Counted from the stretch's first letter, positions 25,080-38,205 are shown. The stretch: DNA of 64,000 bases from Cymbomonas tetramitiformis (GCA_001247695.2 LGRX02024693.1:36985-100984); one strand, 5' to 3'. The notes: generated by a model not told the origin, from the letters alone. Numbers and translations are program-made.

Positions 25080-27560
25080 GTGTATGCCATAGGGGACGGC
25101 CACTGGATAGATGCGGCTGTCGCTGCTTTACCTTTCTGGCGGGTGCTGCCTCTTGAGAAATTAGGCAGAGCAGTATGCTTTTTTTGCAAGGAGAGGCAGG
25201 GTGGGGTGAACGCCTCACTCTGTGTCCTCCCTGATCTCTGCGGGGTGCCCGCTTCTGGTCAATGCTTTTGTGCGTCTTCCACTGTCCGTCCATAGGTTTG
25301 CATGCATCGACCAATAGGTTCCATCCATTCGTCGACTGTGAAGCCGCCGGGGGGCATGTCGGCAGAAATCGCTTACTCAGACACCGGGGATTCAGCACGC
25401 ATTGAGTTGCGTGAAGTTGCGCAGACTCGCGTGTTTGGCAGTGAGTGGTACATACATACATGCATCCATGCTGCTTTGCATTGGTTCAGAGGTGTGTGTG
25501 TTGGTGGTATCTTGGCACAGCCCTGCCCTATTCCTGAATGCTTATCACATCCACTGGAATGATGGGTAGCGGGCTGTTGTCGGCGGGTCTCGTGCTGTTC
25601 AATGTATACACCACATTGGCATGTGTGGCGTGCACAAAGAGGCTGGTTGTGCTGAAAGTATGTGCTTGTGAAGCTTGCAATGGATTCACATGACAGGTTG
25701 AACTTAGGCATGCACCTACTAGCATGGATTAAGAACAACTGTTTTTGTCGGACCTCATGCCATTCGGTGTGTGTCGAAGGCAGGGTGGGGTGACGGCAAC
25801 ACGCTGTGTTCTCCCCTGTTCCCCTGGAGCACCTCGGTGCCCGCTGTTTGCTGCTTTAATGAATTTTGCATTGCCTGTCTGTCCATCAGTTTGCATTCCT
25901 CGATCAACGGATCCCATCAACCGGCGACCGGGGGGCAAGCTAGCGTAGCGGGGGGCATGCCAGCGGCTCCGTAAGCGCAATATCGTATGTTGGGCAATGA
26001 TCAGCACATACTATCATCCATGATGCTTTGTATTCGGTTCGAGATGTGTCGAAGTAGGTGATATCTTGTCACGGCTGTTCAGTGTGTGGCATATCCTTGG
26101 ACCGATTCCTTTGGCATCACATATTAACAAAGGATCGGCTGCACTATGTACCCTCACCAGGGATCAAAGGATTCAGCACACACTTCGGGACACTTTTCAG
26201 TGTTTTACACTTTACACCATGGGGTGTCCATGCCATGTGGTGTGACTGCATTCATGGCATAATCATGGACCAACGGGTTCCATCCATCGACCGTGAGCCA
26301 CTGGGGGGCATGCCAGCAGGGTCCACTTACTCCGTAACCCAGAGACCAACAATTGTTGGGCGATGATCGGTCACATCGTATCATTTTTCCATGCTGCTTT
26401 GCATCTGGGTTGAGAATATGTATGAGTTGGTGGTATCTTGTCACGGCCCCGCCCTGCTCCTGATTTGCTTCTCACATCCACTGGGATGATGGTGGGCCGG
26501 CTTTTGTCGACTGATCTCATGCCATTCAGTGTGTGTTTTACACTTGATGGTGGAGAGGGGGACTTGTGTAAGTGGACCTGGATGCGGGGTATTGGCACCT
26601 CGTTTTTTCGGGGGTGACTGCAGTTTGGGAGCGGTTGGAGGGATGTGGCTGTCCATGTGGTACCCTTTCAGCGAGTACCTCATCTGCAAGGGCATGGCAG
26701 ATTAGTCTGCTTCGTGCTTTCTCTCTCGTGCAGTGCCTCGTGGTTGTTCACTTGCTGGGGAATTAGTGCCCCTTAACCTGGTTATGAGGCTGTGGCACCT
26801 CGTTGTGAACGGGGACAGCCGCTGAAATACCTACTTGGATGTGGCTGTCCCCATTAGAAACAACCAATCCTCCTCTGCACTTCTCCTTCTGAAACCCCAG
26901 CACCCGATGCCCCTCTCCCGTCGCCATAGTAGCTCACATTTGCTCCCTCCCTTCCCACCACTCTCTCCCTCGGCTCTCTCCCTTTACCTAAATGGCACTT
27001 CCAATAGACACTCTCCACGGCGGCCCGCACGAGTCAGCACAAGAATTCTCCTGAGTCGGATGGATTCCATCTGGCGATGAGCACAGCTGTAATCTCCGTG
27101 GTAATCTTTCTGGTGGCGGGCACTGCCTTTTGAAGAATGGGGCAGAGTAGTCTGTTTTTATTCCAAGGAGAGGCAGGATGGGGTGACGGCAACACGCTGT
27201 GTTCTCCCTTGCTTCTTGCGGGGAGCACCTCGGCGCCCGCCTTTGTTTGCTGCTTTAATGAATTTTCCATTGCCTGTCTGTCCATCGGTTTGCATTCCTC
27301 GACCAGCGGATCCCATCCATCGACCGTAAGCCACCGGGGGGCATGCCAGCAGATTTTGCTTACTCCGTTACCCTGAGGCTAACACGTGATACCGCATGTT
27401 GCGCAATGATCGGCACATACTATCACCCATGCTGCTTCACATTCGGATTGGGATGTGTTGAAGTGGGTGATATCTTGCCACGGCCCCGCCCTGTTCCTGA
27501 ATGCTTCTCGCATCCGCTGGGATGATGGTGGGCTGGCGTTTGACGGCACACCCCATGTCA
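25080..27560 (+). repeat. Family of degenerate 0.4-0.5 kb repeats
   Basis: At least four related blocks lie at about 25170-25560, 25740-26060, 26190-26530 and 27130-27550. They share phrases such as gcaggatggggtgacggcaa, cacgctgtgttctcccctg, tgctttaatgaattttgcat, ttgcctgtctgtccatc, gggggcatgccagcag and ttgggatgtgttgaagt. A further fragment is at 30320-30425 (gccccgccctattttcgatg). The copies are too diverged to be recent tandem duplicates. No terminal repeats or coding capacity were seen, so the origin is unknown. The intervening 24866-27560 DNA has no supportable gene. Confidence 0.65.
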
Positions 27561-27976
27561 TTTGTCGTGTATGCTGCACCTGTGCACACCGCCTGCTCTC
27601 TCTCTCTCTCTTGCTCTGCATGTCAGCGATTAGCAACAATCAGCAGCAGCAGCTCAGAGTCTGAAATTATTAGCACTTGGCAATTACTATTTGGCAGAAA
27701 AAGTAGTAAAGAGCCGAATAAAATGGTTTCAGCTTATCATTCCTTGGGATTCAACGAAATTTTTGTAATGGTTGTACACTGTTCCACTAATTTTAGCTTG
27801 TTCGACAAGTGACATGTAATGCATCCTTATAGCGAGACCCTAACACGGTTAATACTCCAAGAACAATGTAGGTGGGCTATGTACAATATACTATCAAATA
27901 TATCACTTCTATGTATCTGGTCATCTAATGCACTGCCGGTTATGGACTGCTAAGAGCTGGTGGTGCTGCCCAGCTG

Positions 27977-28320
27977 CTAGCTTTTAGCAATCCCATCATT
28001 GTGTTTATGCGTGATTTCTTCAATTTCTTGTGATAACTGCTGCTCCAATTCTTCCCACTGATTTTCAATTGCGCTCACATATTCATGAAAGCTGGGATCC
28101 AAGAGATACCGCCTAATTTGTGCATCGATGTGGTTTTTACTCGCGTCAGCTGGGGAGATCGTTGCAGCTGTGTTCGCTTCATTCACGTTGCTGCTCGGGA
28201 CTGAGGGGGATGTACCGCGGCATGTGTTCTTTATGTTACCCAACATGGATGAGGGCAGCTTGGTAGCGGGTCGTGGCAAGCTTGATGTAGTTGCTGGAGC
28301 TCTGCAATGCACGCACATCC
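27977..28320 (-). CDS. Possible 3' exon of an unidentified gene
   Basis: Open frame on the minus strand, preceded by a plausible acceptor (gcattgcag near 28306) and ending in a stop at 27977. The last ~50 residues look like protein rather than random frame: an acidic, amphipathic stretch containing ENQWEELEQQLSQEIEEI, likely a short coiled coil. It could be the C-terminal exon of the gene whose other candidate exons are at 29611-30130 and 31900-32288. The splice phase between the 29611 donor and this acceptor does not match, so at least one exon would be missing. Function unknown. Confidence 0.3.
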
Positions 28321-29494
28321 GGAGTCTGCTCATTTTAAATGCATCGTTTATGTGAGCGTGTGTGCCCTACCTCCCAATATCAGCTGTGTTATATTTTTAG
28401 TATTTGTAATCATTAGCTTCGTTGGGTGATCTTAAACCGAGATAAGTAATAAGGGTATAGGTGGCCATCATCCTCACGCATGCATCTCTCAACTTGATGT
28501 CAACACTCAGCATGCACCTTATGCATCAAGCGATGGCAGCACTGACAGCAACTACACTGTGAGCCGCGACAGCACTACCCAATATCACAATCAGATTGCA
28601 TGAGGAAGGCGGAGGAGAGGTCAAAGGATACACACCTGGCATCGGACGTGGGCCGGGATAGCAGCAGTGGTGCGTCGCCGACTCTGTGCAGTGGTTGACC
28701 TTCGTCGCGTTTATCTGTTGCTGTCGTGATGCAGCTATGACGATCACTGGCGTTCGTGGCGCGGAAATCCTGTGTGCTCAACAGACCTTAGTGGCATAAG
28801 CATTGCCGATGAGTATAGGGAGGAATGTGTGCTCAACGGGCATTAATGACGGCATGCTCCTTGCCAGTGTGTAGTGAGTCCTTAGTTGTTGGCGCTGTGT
28901 ATCATGCGCACAGCATGCAACGTAAGCTTGAGGAGGCGCCACCTACAATAGAGAGGGAGGTTGGAAGCATGAAGGAGTTTTTTCATGATTGTCCTCGTAA
29001 ATGGATCATATAACACGGAATGAAATTTATATTGCTGCATCATGTAGCGCCTCGCTTGAGCCGCGCAATGCTACAGAAGCACCTATCAAAAGTGATCGGG
29101 AATGGGAAAACATCAGGACAGTATCCAATAATATACACCCTAACCCAATGTATAAGTTGTATCAAGTATTTGTGTTGGTTGTTTGTGCATTAAACTGTGC
29201 TAGGACATATGCTGTTGTGACTCTACTCAAAACTCCATATTGAAACATGCGTGATGATCGATGCCGACGCCGGTGATGTGCGAGCACACATATTGCGTTG
29301 GATGCTTATGATACATTTAGCAGTCGCAAGCAGTGTGCACGTGGATCGCTTCGCCTGGGTAAATCACAAATGGTGAAGTGAAATGGTCACCGGGAGAAGA
29401 AAGTATGTGTGTATGTCATCATCATGATTTTAAAATCGTGTATTTCATGTTTTTGTTGGCAGCCTCTTGTTGGCGGGCTTGACGCCACTCTATC

Positions 29495-29575
29495 TGTGCG
29501 TGTGTGTGTGTGTGTGATGTGTATATATGCATATATATGCATATGTGCATATGTGCATATATCCATATATGCATG
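29495..29575 (+). repeat. GT and ATATGC microsatellites
   Basis: A gt run (29500-29515) is followed by repeated atatgcat and atgtgcat words. Simple sequence flanking the candidate minus-strand exon. Confidence 0.85.
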
Positions 29576-29610
29576 CACAATGAAATTGTGCGTAATGACA
29601 AAGAGCTTAC

Positions 29611-30130
29611 TTCAAGTAATCTGAAGCACGCCTTGGCGGATTCGATGGTTTCAAACCTAAATGCAATAGCAGCAAACATCTCTGGATCATCAGAGCTGAT
29701 TGCCAACACCTGGGGGTTTGCCGCCGTAGCAATAATGATCCCCCCACCCCGCGTTGAAGTTTCATCCTCATGAAGCGGTAATACTTTGTCATCATCAGTG
29801 ACTAAGCCATGAACTTCGGAATACTGCGCACTGTTCTTGAGGTAGTTTTCAGCAGGTATTGTCAGATCCACTTGAGTTCGCGCACTGACATTGATCACAA
29901 CTCGCACGAGGCTGTGGTTCTTAGGTGTAGCTGTGGCAGCGTCATGATCCGTGTAAAGCCCATTGCTACAGCCATCCGGTCGGGAAATGCTCTGGCGAGT
30001 GGTCCCAGGCAATAATGTAGTGGTATTAATCGCAACATGAGCACCTGCGGCGGTGATGGTGTCTGCATTTGCACTGCTGCTGGATATACGCAGTGTTGCT
30101 AGGTTCCTGGATGTCGCAATAGATATGTGA
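29611..30130 (-). CDS. Possible internal exon of an unidentified gene
   Basis: Minus-strand open frame of about 170 codons ending at a good donor (GAA|GTAAGC at 29610). The translation is protein-like, with HSLVRVVINVSARTQVDLT, YLKNSAQYSEVHGLV and DDPEMFAAIAFRFETIESAK. The last piece faintly resembles the C-terminal helix of Ran-binding-type PH domains, but I do not claim the family. It is hemmed in by GT- and ATGC-type microsatellites on both sides, as expected for introns. The 5' boundary is uncertain because the frame stays open into the microsatellite. Confidence 0.4.
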
Positions 30131-30959
30131 ACCGGTGTACACACGCGTGCAAACAATCGTGCAGATACGTGCGTGCACACACACCCCACCTCCCCCCAAT
30201 ACGCATTCACGTCCACAACATATACATGGCGGGGTGTGTGTTTATGTATGTACATGATGGTATGGGCGGTGTGTGTGAAGTGTGATTGTGGATATGTGCG
30301 TGAGAGGTGTATCAGGAGGTGCAGCCCCGCCCTATTTTCGATGCATGCTTCTCATATCCACTCGATAGGGTGTTGGTGGGATGGAGTCGGCTTCTGAGTC
30401 CCATGCCATGCATTCAGTGTGCGGGAGTGATGTGTGTCGGAAAAGTCAAGACACCCTTCATGCCAATTAATGATGCATGCCAAAATCCTTTTGAATTCTA
30501 AACCTTGCATATGAATGAACGAGTAAGACAGGACACATCTGCCACAGGTGGTGTGTACGTGGCATATGCATTGTTTCTTTGTATAATGCAATAGGCTGTA
30601 ACATGACCATTGATGTGTTTTCCTTGCATCACCTCTCAATTCGGCATCTCGGTTCGTGAAATGAAGTTGATAGCATTATACCCGATGACGGTTTGGCCGT
30701 TGTCGACACCGTGCTGTTATGAACAAAATATGCATGGTTGGATGGACAGCTTTTCGTTCATCAGCAAGAGGGTATGTTGTTAAAACATATGCCATCCGGT
30801 CAAGAAAATGTTGCTACAAAGGCTTGAATCATCCAGAACAATGCATGATTTGTGCCTCATATTGCAATACAGGTACAAATTCATGGCATGGTGTTAGTAC
30901 ATACAAACGTGTTTTACCAGCAGGACGTGTATTCGTGAAAAGAAAGGGGTGAGGTGTAT

Positions 30960-31080
30960 GTGCGTGCGCGCGTGTGTGTGTATGTGTGTATGGGGTGTGT
31001 GTGTGTATGTGTCTGTGTCTGTGAGTGAGTGAATGAGTGAGTGAGCGAGGGAGTGAGTGAGTGCGCGTGTGTTTCTGTGG
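30960..31080 (+). repeat. GT/GAGT-rich microsatellite
   Basis: Mixed gtgt, gcgc, gagtgagt and tgtgtct runs over 120 bp. A second GT/GC-rich patch lies at 31705-31800. No gene content. Confidence 0.85.
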
Positions 31081-31279
31081 TTATGTGTGTAAGAGCAGAA
31101 TCAAATTGTAATCGCAGGGAGTGCACGAACACATGTGATTGTATATGAGTGCAGTGATCGTACGGTAACTAAGATCTCTGGAATCACACACTTTGGGAGA
31201 CCTAACCTCAGAACATGACAATAAAATATGGCTGTTTGGTTCCGGGATATGCTGCGAAATCAGCCAAAAAACGGATAGT

Positions 31280-31450
31280 ATGTGGTGCTGGCTAACAAGG
31301 CGGGCACCGTAATGAGCTACGTGAAAGCTTTCAAGAAAATGCAGTTGGTGACTTCACCCCACATCAAATACCAAGGTCTGGTTATCACGTATATGATCGG
31401 CGTGATGTCACGGGGTAACAGGTCAGACGTGTTCATCATGAATTCGTAGA
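31280..31450 (+). pseudogene. Short coding-like fragment of unknown origin
   Basis: A plus-strand frame of about 55 codons ends at a TAG at 31447. It reads in part NKAGTVMSYVKAFKKMQLV and YQGLVITYMIGVMSRGNR. Composition is protein-like, but the upstream frame is closed and I recognise no family. It may be a relic of a mobile-element protein. Confidence 0.25.
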
Positions 31451-31889
31451 GTAGTCCTGAAAATGGTGCTGACATCGCGATACGCCAATTGTACTACAGG
31501 TATATAATTCGACATGGGTGTCAGGATTTCTTGACCCTCTTTGGCATGTTCAGTGCCAGATGAACGAAGTGCGTGATTTCACTTTCTGATTTGGCCGGAG
31601 AGTGTTTGAGAGAGTCAATTCGTGCAGTAGCCATTGATCATTTATGCGGTGGACCGCGTGACGGTATGGGTGAGGTAGTGAATTAGCATATACTTGACAC
31701 GGTGTGCGCGCGCGCGAGCGTGTGTATGCCAGCGTGAGAGCGACCTCGCCCGCAAGCGGTTGCGCGTGTATGTGTGTATGCGCACGGTTGCGTGTGTGGG
31801 GATGAGTTACGTAGGGTATCGACAATCGATAGGTCGGTGCGGTGGAACTGTGAGGGCGGATGTGCGGCAGAGTGACACGTGCGCGTGCA

Positions 31890-32288
31890 CAATCATACAT
31901 GCATAGCCGTAACTATTAATGAAACGGCCCTATCGTTCTGCGATGTGTTTTTATATGAACGAAGTACTACTTCAACTAGTAGTTGTGCAGACGTATGCAG
32001 TGTATCTATCGAAATCATCGAAGCTTTGAAGGTGGCGTACTCGCTTTTCAACCAAGTACTCGTTTGTGTGGAAGTGGTATTATTATTCCCACAATTGCCG
32101 CCGCCCCGCCCAGCTGTAAATGATGATGTGGCGTGGGCGCATAACGAGGAGGTCTTTGCATTGATAATTGGATTGTTTGTTTTTGGAGGCACTTGTCGCA
32201 TTAATATAGCAACATGCCCGGTCCAAGCAGCAGTAGTCGGCGATGATATGAACTGCTGATGATGCGTTCGGTCACGGTAGCTTGCCAT
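31890..32288 (-). CDS. Possible 5' exon of an unidentified gene
   Basis: Minus-strand frame with an ATG at 32288 followed by about 130 codons. It has a Thr/Asn/Gly-rich stretch and then an amphipathic segment (TWLKSEYATFKASMISIDT, LLVEVVLRSYKN). A possible donor (CAT|GTATGA) lies near 31892. It could join the candidate exons at 29611-30130 and 27977-28320, but the phases do not prove it. No family recognised. Confidence 0.3.
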
Positions 32289-32885
32289 GCGTACTACCAG
32301 TATAGCAGGTATACCATACGACGCGTGCGTATTTATAACGAATTGCTATAACGACGGGGGAACATTCGTTGCGCTCTAGTACACGTCTGGAAGACTGGAT
32401 ATATTACACGACGCACGCGGTATTATACGTATCATCATCGTGGCGATACGTTCGCGGGTATGCCATGCATGCTACGCAAGAAATTATTGATGGTTGCATT
32501 TGTATAGCTATAAGCTAGTAGTAGTATTTGCACAACTGAGAATGCGGTTTCATAATATGTCGATCAGCCAGCCATAACTTGCGAGGATGATTCTATCACG
32601 AGTGTATACCATGCATAAATTGTGCTGATTGGTGTGTGCATTCTGCAACCATATGATTGCATGCTGCCATCCAGCAGCATTTGTTCGTACAACAGCACAA
32701 AGCTATTATTCGCTCGAGGTTGCGCAGTTTCGATATAGTAGTTCGAATTCCGCTGCGGGGTGCAAAGCTGTGATACATATAGCGCGCGGGTGGGGCGTGG
32801 GGACAACATTTCGTAATTCTACGTTACTCGAGGCGGGCGGTCAGGATCTCCAATAGGTCTCGGTGATTGCAGTTGTTTCTTTAAT

Positions 32886-33235
32886 GGGGTAAAGCTGGCT
32901 CGGAGGTAGACAATTCATTTTAATCCACGTCGGGCGGGGTAGGCACTTCGTTTTTATCCACGTCGGGGGGTCGACAATTGATTTTAATCCACATCGGCGG
33001 TAGAATTTTCATTTCAAACCCAGATCGGGGCGGATTATGACATCGGTAATAGTACATCGGGGACAGACATCTCATTTAAATCGGGTTAGGTATGTTCATT
33101 TAAAATTCCAGATCGAGTATAATGACATCGGTAATCGTACATCGGGGGCAGACATCCCATTTAATCCCACAACATAGGGTCAGGCATTCCATTTCAATCC
33201 CAGCTCGGGGATGTTGACATCGCAGGTATCGTCGT
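32886..33235 (+). repeat. Degenerate tandem repeat, about 80-95 bp unit
   Basis: Recurring phrases gacatcggtaatagtacatc, ggggacagacatctcattta and atttcaatcccagctcgggg show three or four diverged units. No coding potential. Confidence 0.6.
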
Positions 33236-33267
33236 CATGATGCTCGTCATAATGGCCCAGCGTACTA

Positions 33268-34340
33268 TTGGCTACTGCCCGACAGTCCTTGTGGGAGGAC
33301 CGAAACGGCGTTGGGTCCTCCCACAAGGACCGGTGTTGCGGGAATTTTTTTAGCCGTCCTCTTGACGGTCTTAGTGCCTACCCTTCGGTTTTTAGTATAC
33401 TTAGGACCTAAACTGAGTGCCCATATGCGCCATCAACCGTATATCGTCATAAAATGACTATATCCAATGCATTTGTAGCATGTACCCTATCATTTTTGAG
33501 TTGCAGCTTTTAGAGGACGTTCAAAAACATGCCATGCCATTCAAATATTTTTATCCAATAGAATTCCAGGTCAAACACGCCGCCCAAGTGCAAAATTTTA
33601 TCCTAACATCATACCCAATCATACTCGCAAGATTATACATGTTGGCGACCTCGTATCGGGTGTATATACGCACTCAAATCGACATTACACCTGTAAAAAA
33701 CATTTTTGATCCAAGGTTTTCAAATGTTTTTTTCGTTACTACGGATACTATGAATGCCAAATAGTGTTCGGATATGATAGATGTATGATGTGTCACGTCG
33801 CATACTTCATGTAAACATGTTTATCGATTTTTAGAATGCTTAAGCTTGTCAATATGTGCAGTAGTCTACTCGGAACATTGCTTTGGAATTCGGCGAGAGC
33901 AGATTGTTGGATGGCCGATTTTGATGAAATCTAGTTTTTTCGTGGGTGCATGACATTGTGAGGGATATATACCGCAGTATTGTGGATTCCGAAGATGTTG
34001 TACATTGTAGAGGGCACAAATAGGTCATGTTGAAGTATTTTTTAAGTGCAGTGGGCACTAGGAAGGCCACTTAGTGAGTGTAGGTGGCTTGGGAACTTCC
34101 GGTCCTTGTGGGAGGACCGGCCTTTTTATTTAATTTCGAGCGGTTTCATCCCCACTTTTCAATAACGTAAACCATATCGCTACACCGAGTATTACACCCA
34201 ACACAAGTTTTTAGATAATTATTGGACACCTAAATATGACCCCAAAGCACTCATATACCAACTATATCGAAAAAACGCAGCATATATCCCAAGTTCACTT
34301 CGGTCCTTGTGGGAGGACCGGACCTTCGGGTAGTAGCCAA
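33268..34340. mobile_element. Non-autonomous TIR element, about 1.07 kb
   Basis: The ends are inverted repeats: TTGGCTACTGCCCGA at 33268-33282 and TCGGGTAGTAGCCAA at 34326-34340, with one mismatch. Both sides are flanked by CTA, a possible 3-bp target duplication of the kind PIF/Harbinger elements make; TA alone would suit Tc1/mariner. Just inside both ends is gtccttgtgggaggacc. It recurs inverted at 33313-33331, making a long hairpin with 33285-33301, and again at 34102. No transposase frame is present. The two short open frames inside have no recognisable content. Confidence 0.6.
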
Positions 34341-34689
34341 CTACTTGCTTGCATTATCGATAACATGAAATGATGCATGATGCACACCTGCACAAGTATG
34401 CATGTTCAAATTTGGCATCACGCATCACCAATTGTGGATGTCATACGGCTGCACAAAGCTACTAACGTTTCAGGTGCAGAAATTAAACATTGCAAATGCT
34501 AATGCCGCTTTTGTTGCCGCATACGTATTGCTGTATTCTAGATACATTTGTGCTACGCTTAACTCGGCACTCCACTGAACAGCACAACTGAACTTAGCTC
34601 GCTGCACTTATAACTGCACTTAACTCGGCACTGCGTCACTTACCAGCACAACTGAACTTAACGGCACTGCTTAACTGTACAAAGTTGGA

Positions 34690-35085
34690 AAGCTATATTC
34701 TACTACACGTATCACGACAGTGTCCTGCTTATCCGCACTTGCTGCACTTGAATGGCTTCTTGGAGCCAATTCCGTCTCCAAGATCCCCACGACCTGTGCT
34801 TCTGCAGCTTTCCAGGGCGGCCGTTCCCTTTTGCCTCCACATGTGGGAGCAGCAACTCGGGGCCATCAGCAGGGTGAGCTTCACCATCCAGCGAGTTTAG
34901 CACAGTTGGGAAGTAGACCATATGCGCAGGATACTGCATCTTCTACCTGCGGTGATGGTCGAAGACTTCTCCATAGCCTCCGCGCAGCATCTAAGATCAC
35001 GGCGGGTGGTAATTGGCCTGTAGCCGATTGCGCTTTGGCCTTGTTCCTTCGTTGTGCATCTTTTCGCACAGACCTGCGATAGTCA
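34690..35085 (+). other. GC-rich island of unknown content
   Basis: A GC-richer segment in AT-rich surroundings is open in frames on both strands (plus 34720-35082, minus 34712-34939). Neither translation has a recognisable motif. It may be a fragment of a mobile-element gene. Confidence 0.25.
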
Positions 35086-35115
35086 GAATGGCTTTTTTGT
35101 ATATTGACAGATCGG

Positions 35116-35158
35116 TGGGTTTACCCACCGTCAACCGCTGGTACGGTGGGTAAACCCA
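35116..35158. repeat. Perfect 16-bp hairpin
   Basis: TGGGTTTACCCACCGT and its exact inverse ACGGTGGGTAAACCCA are separated by 11 nt. The left arm is itself a near-palindrome. Function unknown. Confidence 0.85.
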
Positions 35159-35399
35159 GACGTGTCCAAGCGCGATCATCATACCGCGACCCTCTATCTA
35201 CGCGTGTCCTCGAGGCACCTCTAATATCAGTTGGAGGGGCTGCGTTTTCCCAGCAAGTCGCATGTTGTCACGTTATTGGTTTCATTTGGCATTGGATTTG
35301 TACGTTTGTGCAGGGACTTCTTCTACCCTGCATGCAAGAAAGCTGACCACAGGGTCATTAGTGGGAAGAACCACAAGAAACCTTGCAAAAATCAACACT

Positions 35400-36490
35400 C
35401 TGGGGCATAGATGCCACACTTTATAGTGTCGCTGTCGGCAAGCTGTGGTGTGAATGGTTGCATAAGCAGTCCAAGGGTATGTATCAGTTGCAACATTAAC
35501 TATCGATATATTATGATATCTGAAAAAATGATTGATCGATAACTCCGTCGATGCCGATAAGGCGACATATCTTAAACTTAAGAAATCCGACGTTAAGAGA
35601 ACAACCAACGTTTTAGCTTTCTCCACAATATTCAACATATAACACCCCATATATAAGATCTCTATGTAAATAAGAAAAACCGCTAGGCTGGCCTCACGCC
35701 TCGGATCTCCGTTCTCTTAATTGTGCAGTATTGTTGGAATCGACATCTATCGATATTTATCTAACGCTATTCCGTAATTAACACAATACATTTTCGATTG
35801 CAAATCAAATTGATCTCGATATATCATCGATATTTGTACAAGTATATGATTTCGGTACCAAATATCGACATATTGGGGAAATGAGATATCGATACCTACT
35901 CTTGAAGCAATCATATATTTCTTACAAAATGCATACTTGCACATGTTAGGGAATCTTAAGAGGGATATATCGATATACATGTCCGAGAACCGAGTTTTCA
36001 TCAAAAAAAATATTGCCATACGAATAATATGTCTGTCCGCGTCGGGATGCAACACCCATCATAGGCAACCATGGTGAAAGAGAATATGGCAGAAGTCAAT
36101 TCTGTCGCTAGGCTCCCTCATCATGCCGCTTGCCACAACGCCCACCCCACGTGATGACTTCGGTACGCTTCTCGTAGTCCGGCCATACTAATGGCAGGGC
36201 CGCAATGCCATCGGCTATACGAGAATCCATTGTTAGAGCGACCCGCTGCTGCTTATTTTATCTGAACAATCATCTACACATGCACAAATTTACCGACCAT
36301 CCTTATTGGGTTATTGGCGCATGGAATTAGAACTCTGTTGCATCAGAATGCTGCATCAAACCTATAATGTATCCGTCCTTATCGTGCATAATACTCACAC
36401 TCAGTCGCCATGCCATTTATTCTCACTAGTTTCAGCACACCCTTATGTTCATTCCATTTTCTGAGTCCAATTATATTAACCATTAGATTG
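35400..36490. other. AT-rich DNA without a supportable gene
   Basis: The segment contains frequent atcgat and tatcgatat words (35490-36000), giving it a periodic, low-complexity look. I see no exon, RNA gene or transposon end. Confidence 0.4.
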
Positions 36491-36653
36491 GTATACTAGC
36501 ACTCGTATTCTTAGCGTAGTTTACATGTATCAACACGCTAGCTATTTTTGTCAACAACGAGGCATGCCAACTCCTTCATATTGTGATGCTACCGAAGCTC
36601 GATCAGAATACGATACACACCTTAATACATGATTCGGAACGCTACACGCCATG

Positions 36654-37352
36654 CTATGCATAGAGTATAGTGCATAAGGTACTGTCTACCTGTCTAGTAT
36701 CTACCCCTGAATCCATTAACTGTGAGCGAGATGGTGTAGGTGAGTCCCGCTTTGCTGGAGGAGGAGACCTGCTCTGCACTGCCGCAACTATTAAAGCACA
36801 CACAGCTATGAATCCGCAGAGTGCGAAGAGGCCTGTCATGCTTGACAAAGATATTGGAGGTGTCTCTTCGTTTTCCTGATTCCCTTTCTCCTGATCACAG
36901 GAGCTTTCTAGGCGAAAGTCCCGTTGCATCAGATCCACGTAGCTTAGTTGATTGGATAGATGGACCATGGAAGAGCTCAAGTTGGCAGCCAGCTCAGCTT
37001 GGCCTGGGACAAAGACGAAATAAATCGAGCCCGAGAATGGAAAGAGTCTGATCCATGGACGCTCTCGAAAGGTGCACAAATTCTCCTCCCACGTGGTATA
37101 CTCATGTAGGGCGATTTCATCGTCTATCCATACGTCCACTTTCCCCTCAAGCACCTGTGCATGACAGAACTCGAGGGGACATGGACCCCAGTTTCGGATT
37201 TTGCAATGATCAGGGGAGACGATATCCTTTACATAGTCCCTCAGCTTGGACGGTATCACGACGGCCTCGCCAGTGTCCCTGTCGGTCGCAATCGTGTCGT
37301 ACCATGTAATGGAGCAAGCAACGGCCTCACTCAGATCCCCAACCTTCTCCGG
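36654..37352 (-). pseudogene. Truncated glutamate receptor copy (unit 1, 860-bp type)
   Basis: The most distal copy, with the stop at 36654 and the same C-terminus as the intact gene. It carries the Ser variant, unlike units 3 and 5. The array ends at 36493, where homology to the other units stops. Confidence 0.75.
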
Positions 37353-37410
37353 ATACTAGCACTCGTATTCTTAGCGTAGTTTACATGTATCAACACGCTA
37401 GCTATTTTTG

Positions 37411-38205
37411 TCAACAACGAGGCATGCCAACTCCTTCATATTGTGATGCTACCGAAGCTCGATCAGAATACGATACACACCTTAATACATGATTCGGAAC
37501 GCTATACGCCATGCTATGCATAGAGTATAAGGTACTGTCTACCTGTCTAGTATCTACCCCTGAATCCATTAACTGTGAGCGAGATGGTGTAGGTGAGTCC
37601 CGCTTTGCTGGAGGAGGAGACCTGCTCTGCACTGCCGCAACTATTAAAGCACACACAGCTATGAATCCGCAGAGTGCGAAGAGGCCTGTCATGCTTGACA
37701 AAGATATTGGAGGTGTCTCTTCGTTTTCCTGATTCCCTTTCTCCTGATCACAGGAGCTTTCTAGGCGAAAGTCCCGTTGCATCAGATCCACGTAGCTTAG
37801 TTGATTGGATAGATGGACCATGGAAGAGCTCAAGTTGGCAGCCAGCTCAGCTTGGCCTGGGACAAAGACGAAATAAATCGAGCCCGAGAATGGAAAGAGT
37901 CTGATCCATGGACGCTCTCGAAAGGTGCACAAATTCTCCTCCCACGTGGTATACTCATGTAGGGCGATTTCATCGTCTATCCATACGTCCACTTTCCCCT
38001 CAAGCACCTGTGCATGACAGAACTCGAGGGGACATGGACCCCAGTTTCGGATTTTGCAATGATCAGGGGAGACGATATCCTTTACATAGTCCCTCAGCTT
38101 GGACGGTATCACGACGGCCTCGCCAGTGTCCCTGTCGGTCGCAATCGTGTCGTACCATGTAATGGAGCAAGCAACGGCCTCACTCAGATCCCCAACCTTC
38201 TCCGG
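37411..38205 (-). pseudogene. Truncated glutamate receptor copy (unit 2, 853-bp type)
   Basis: As unit 4: the seven-base deletion gives the alternative C-terminus and a stop at 37411. Ser variant in S2. Confidence 0.75.
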
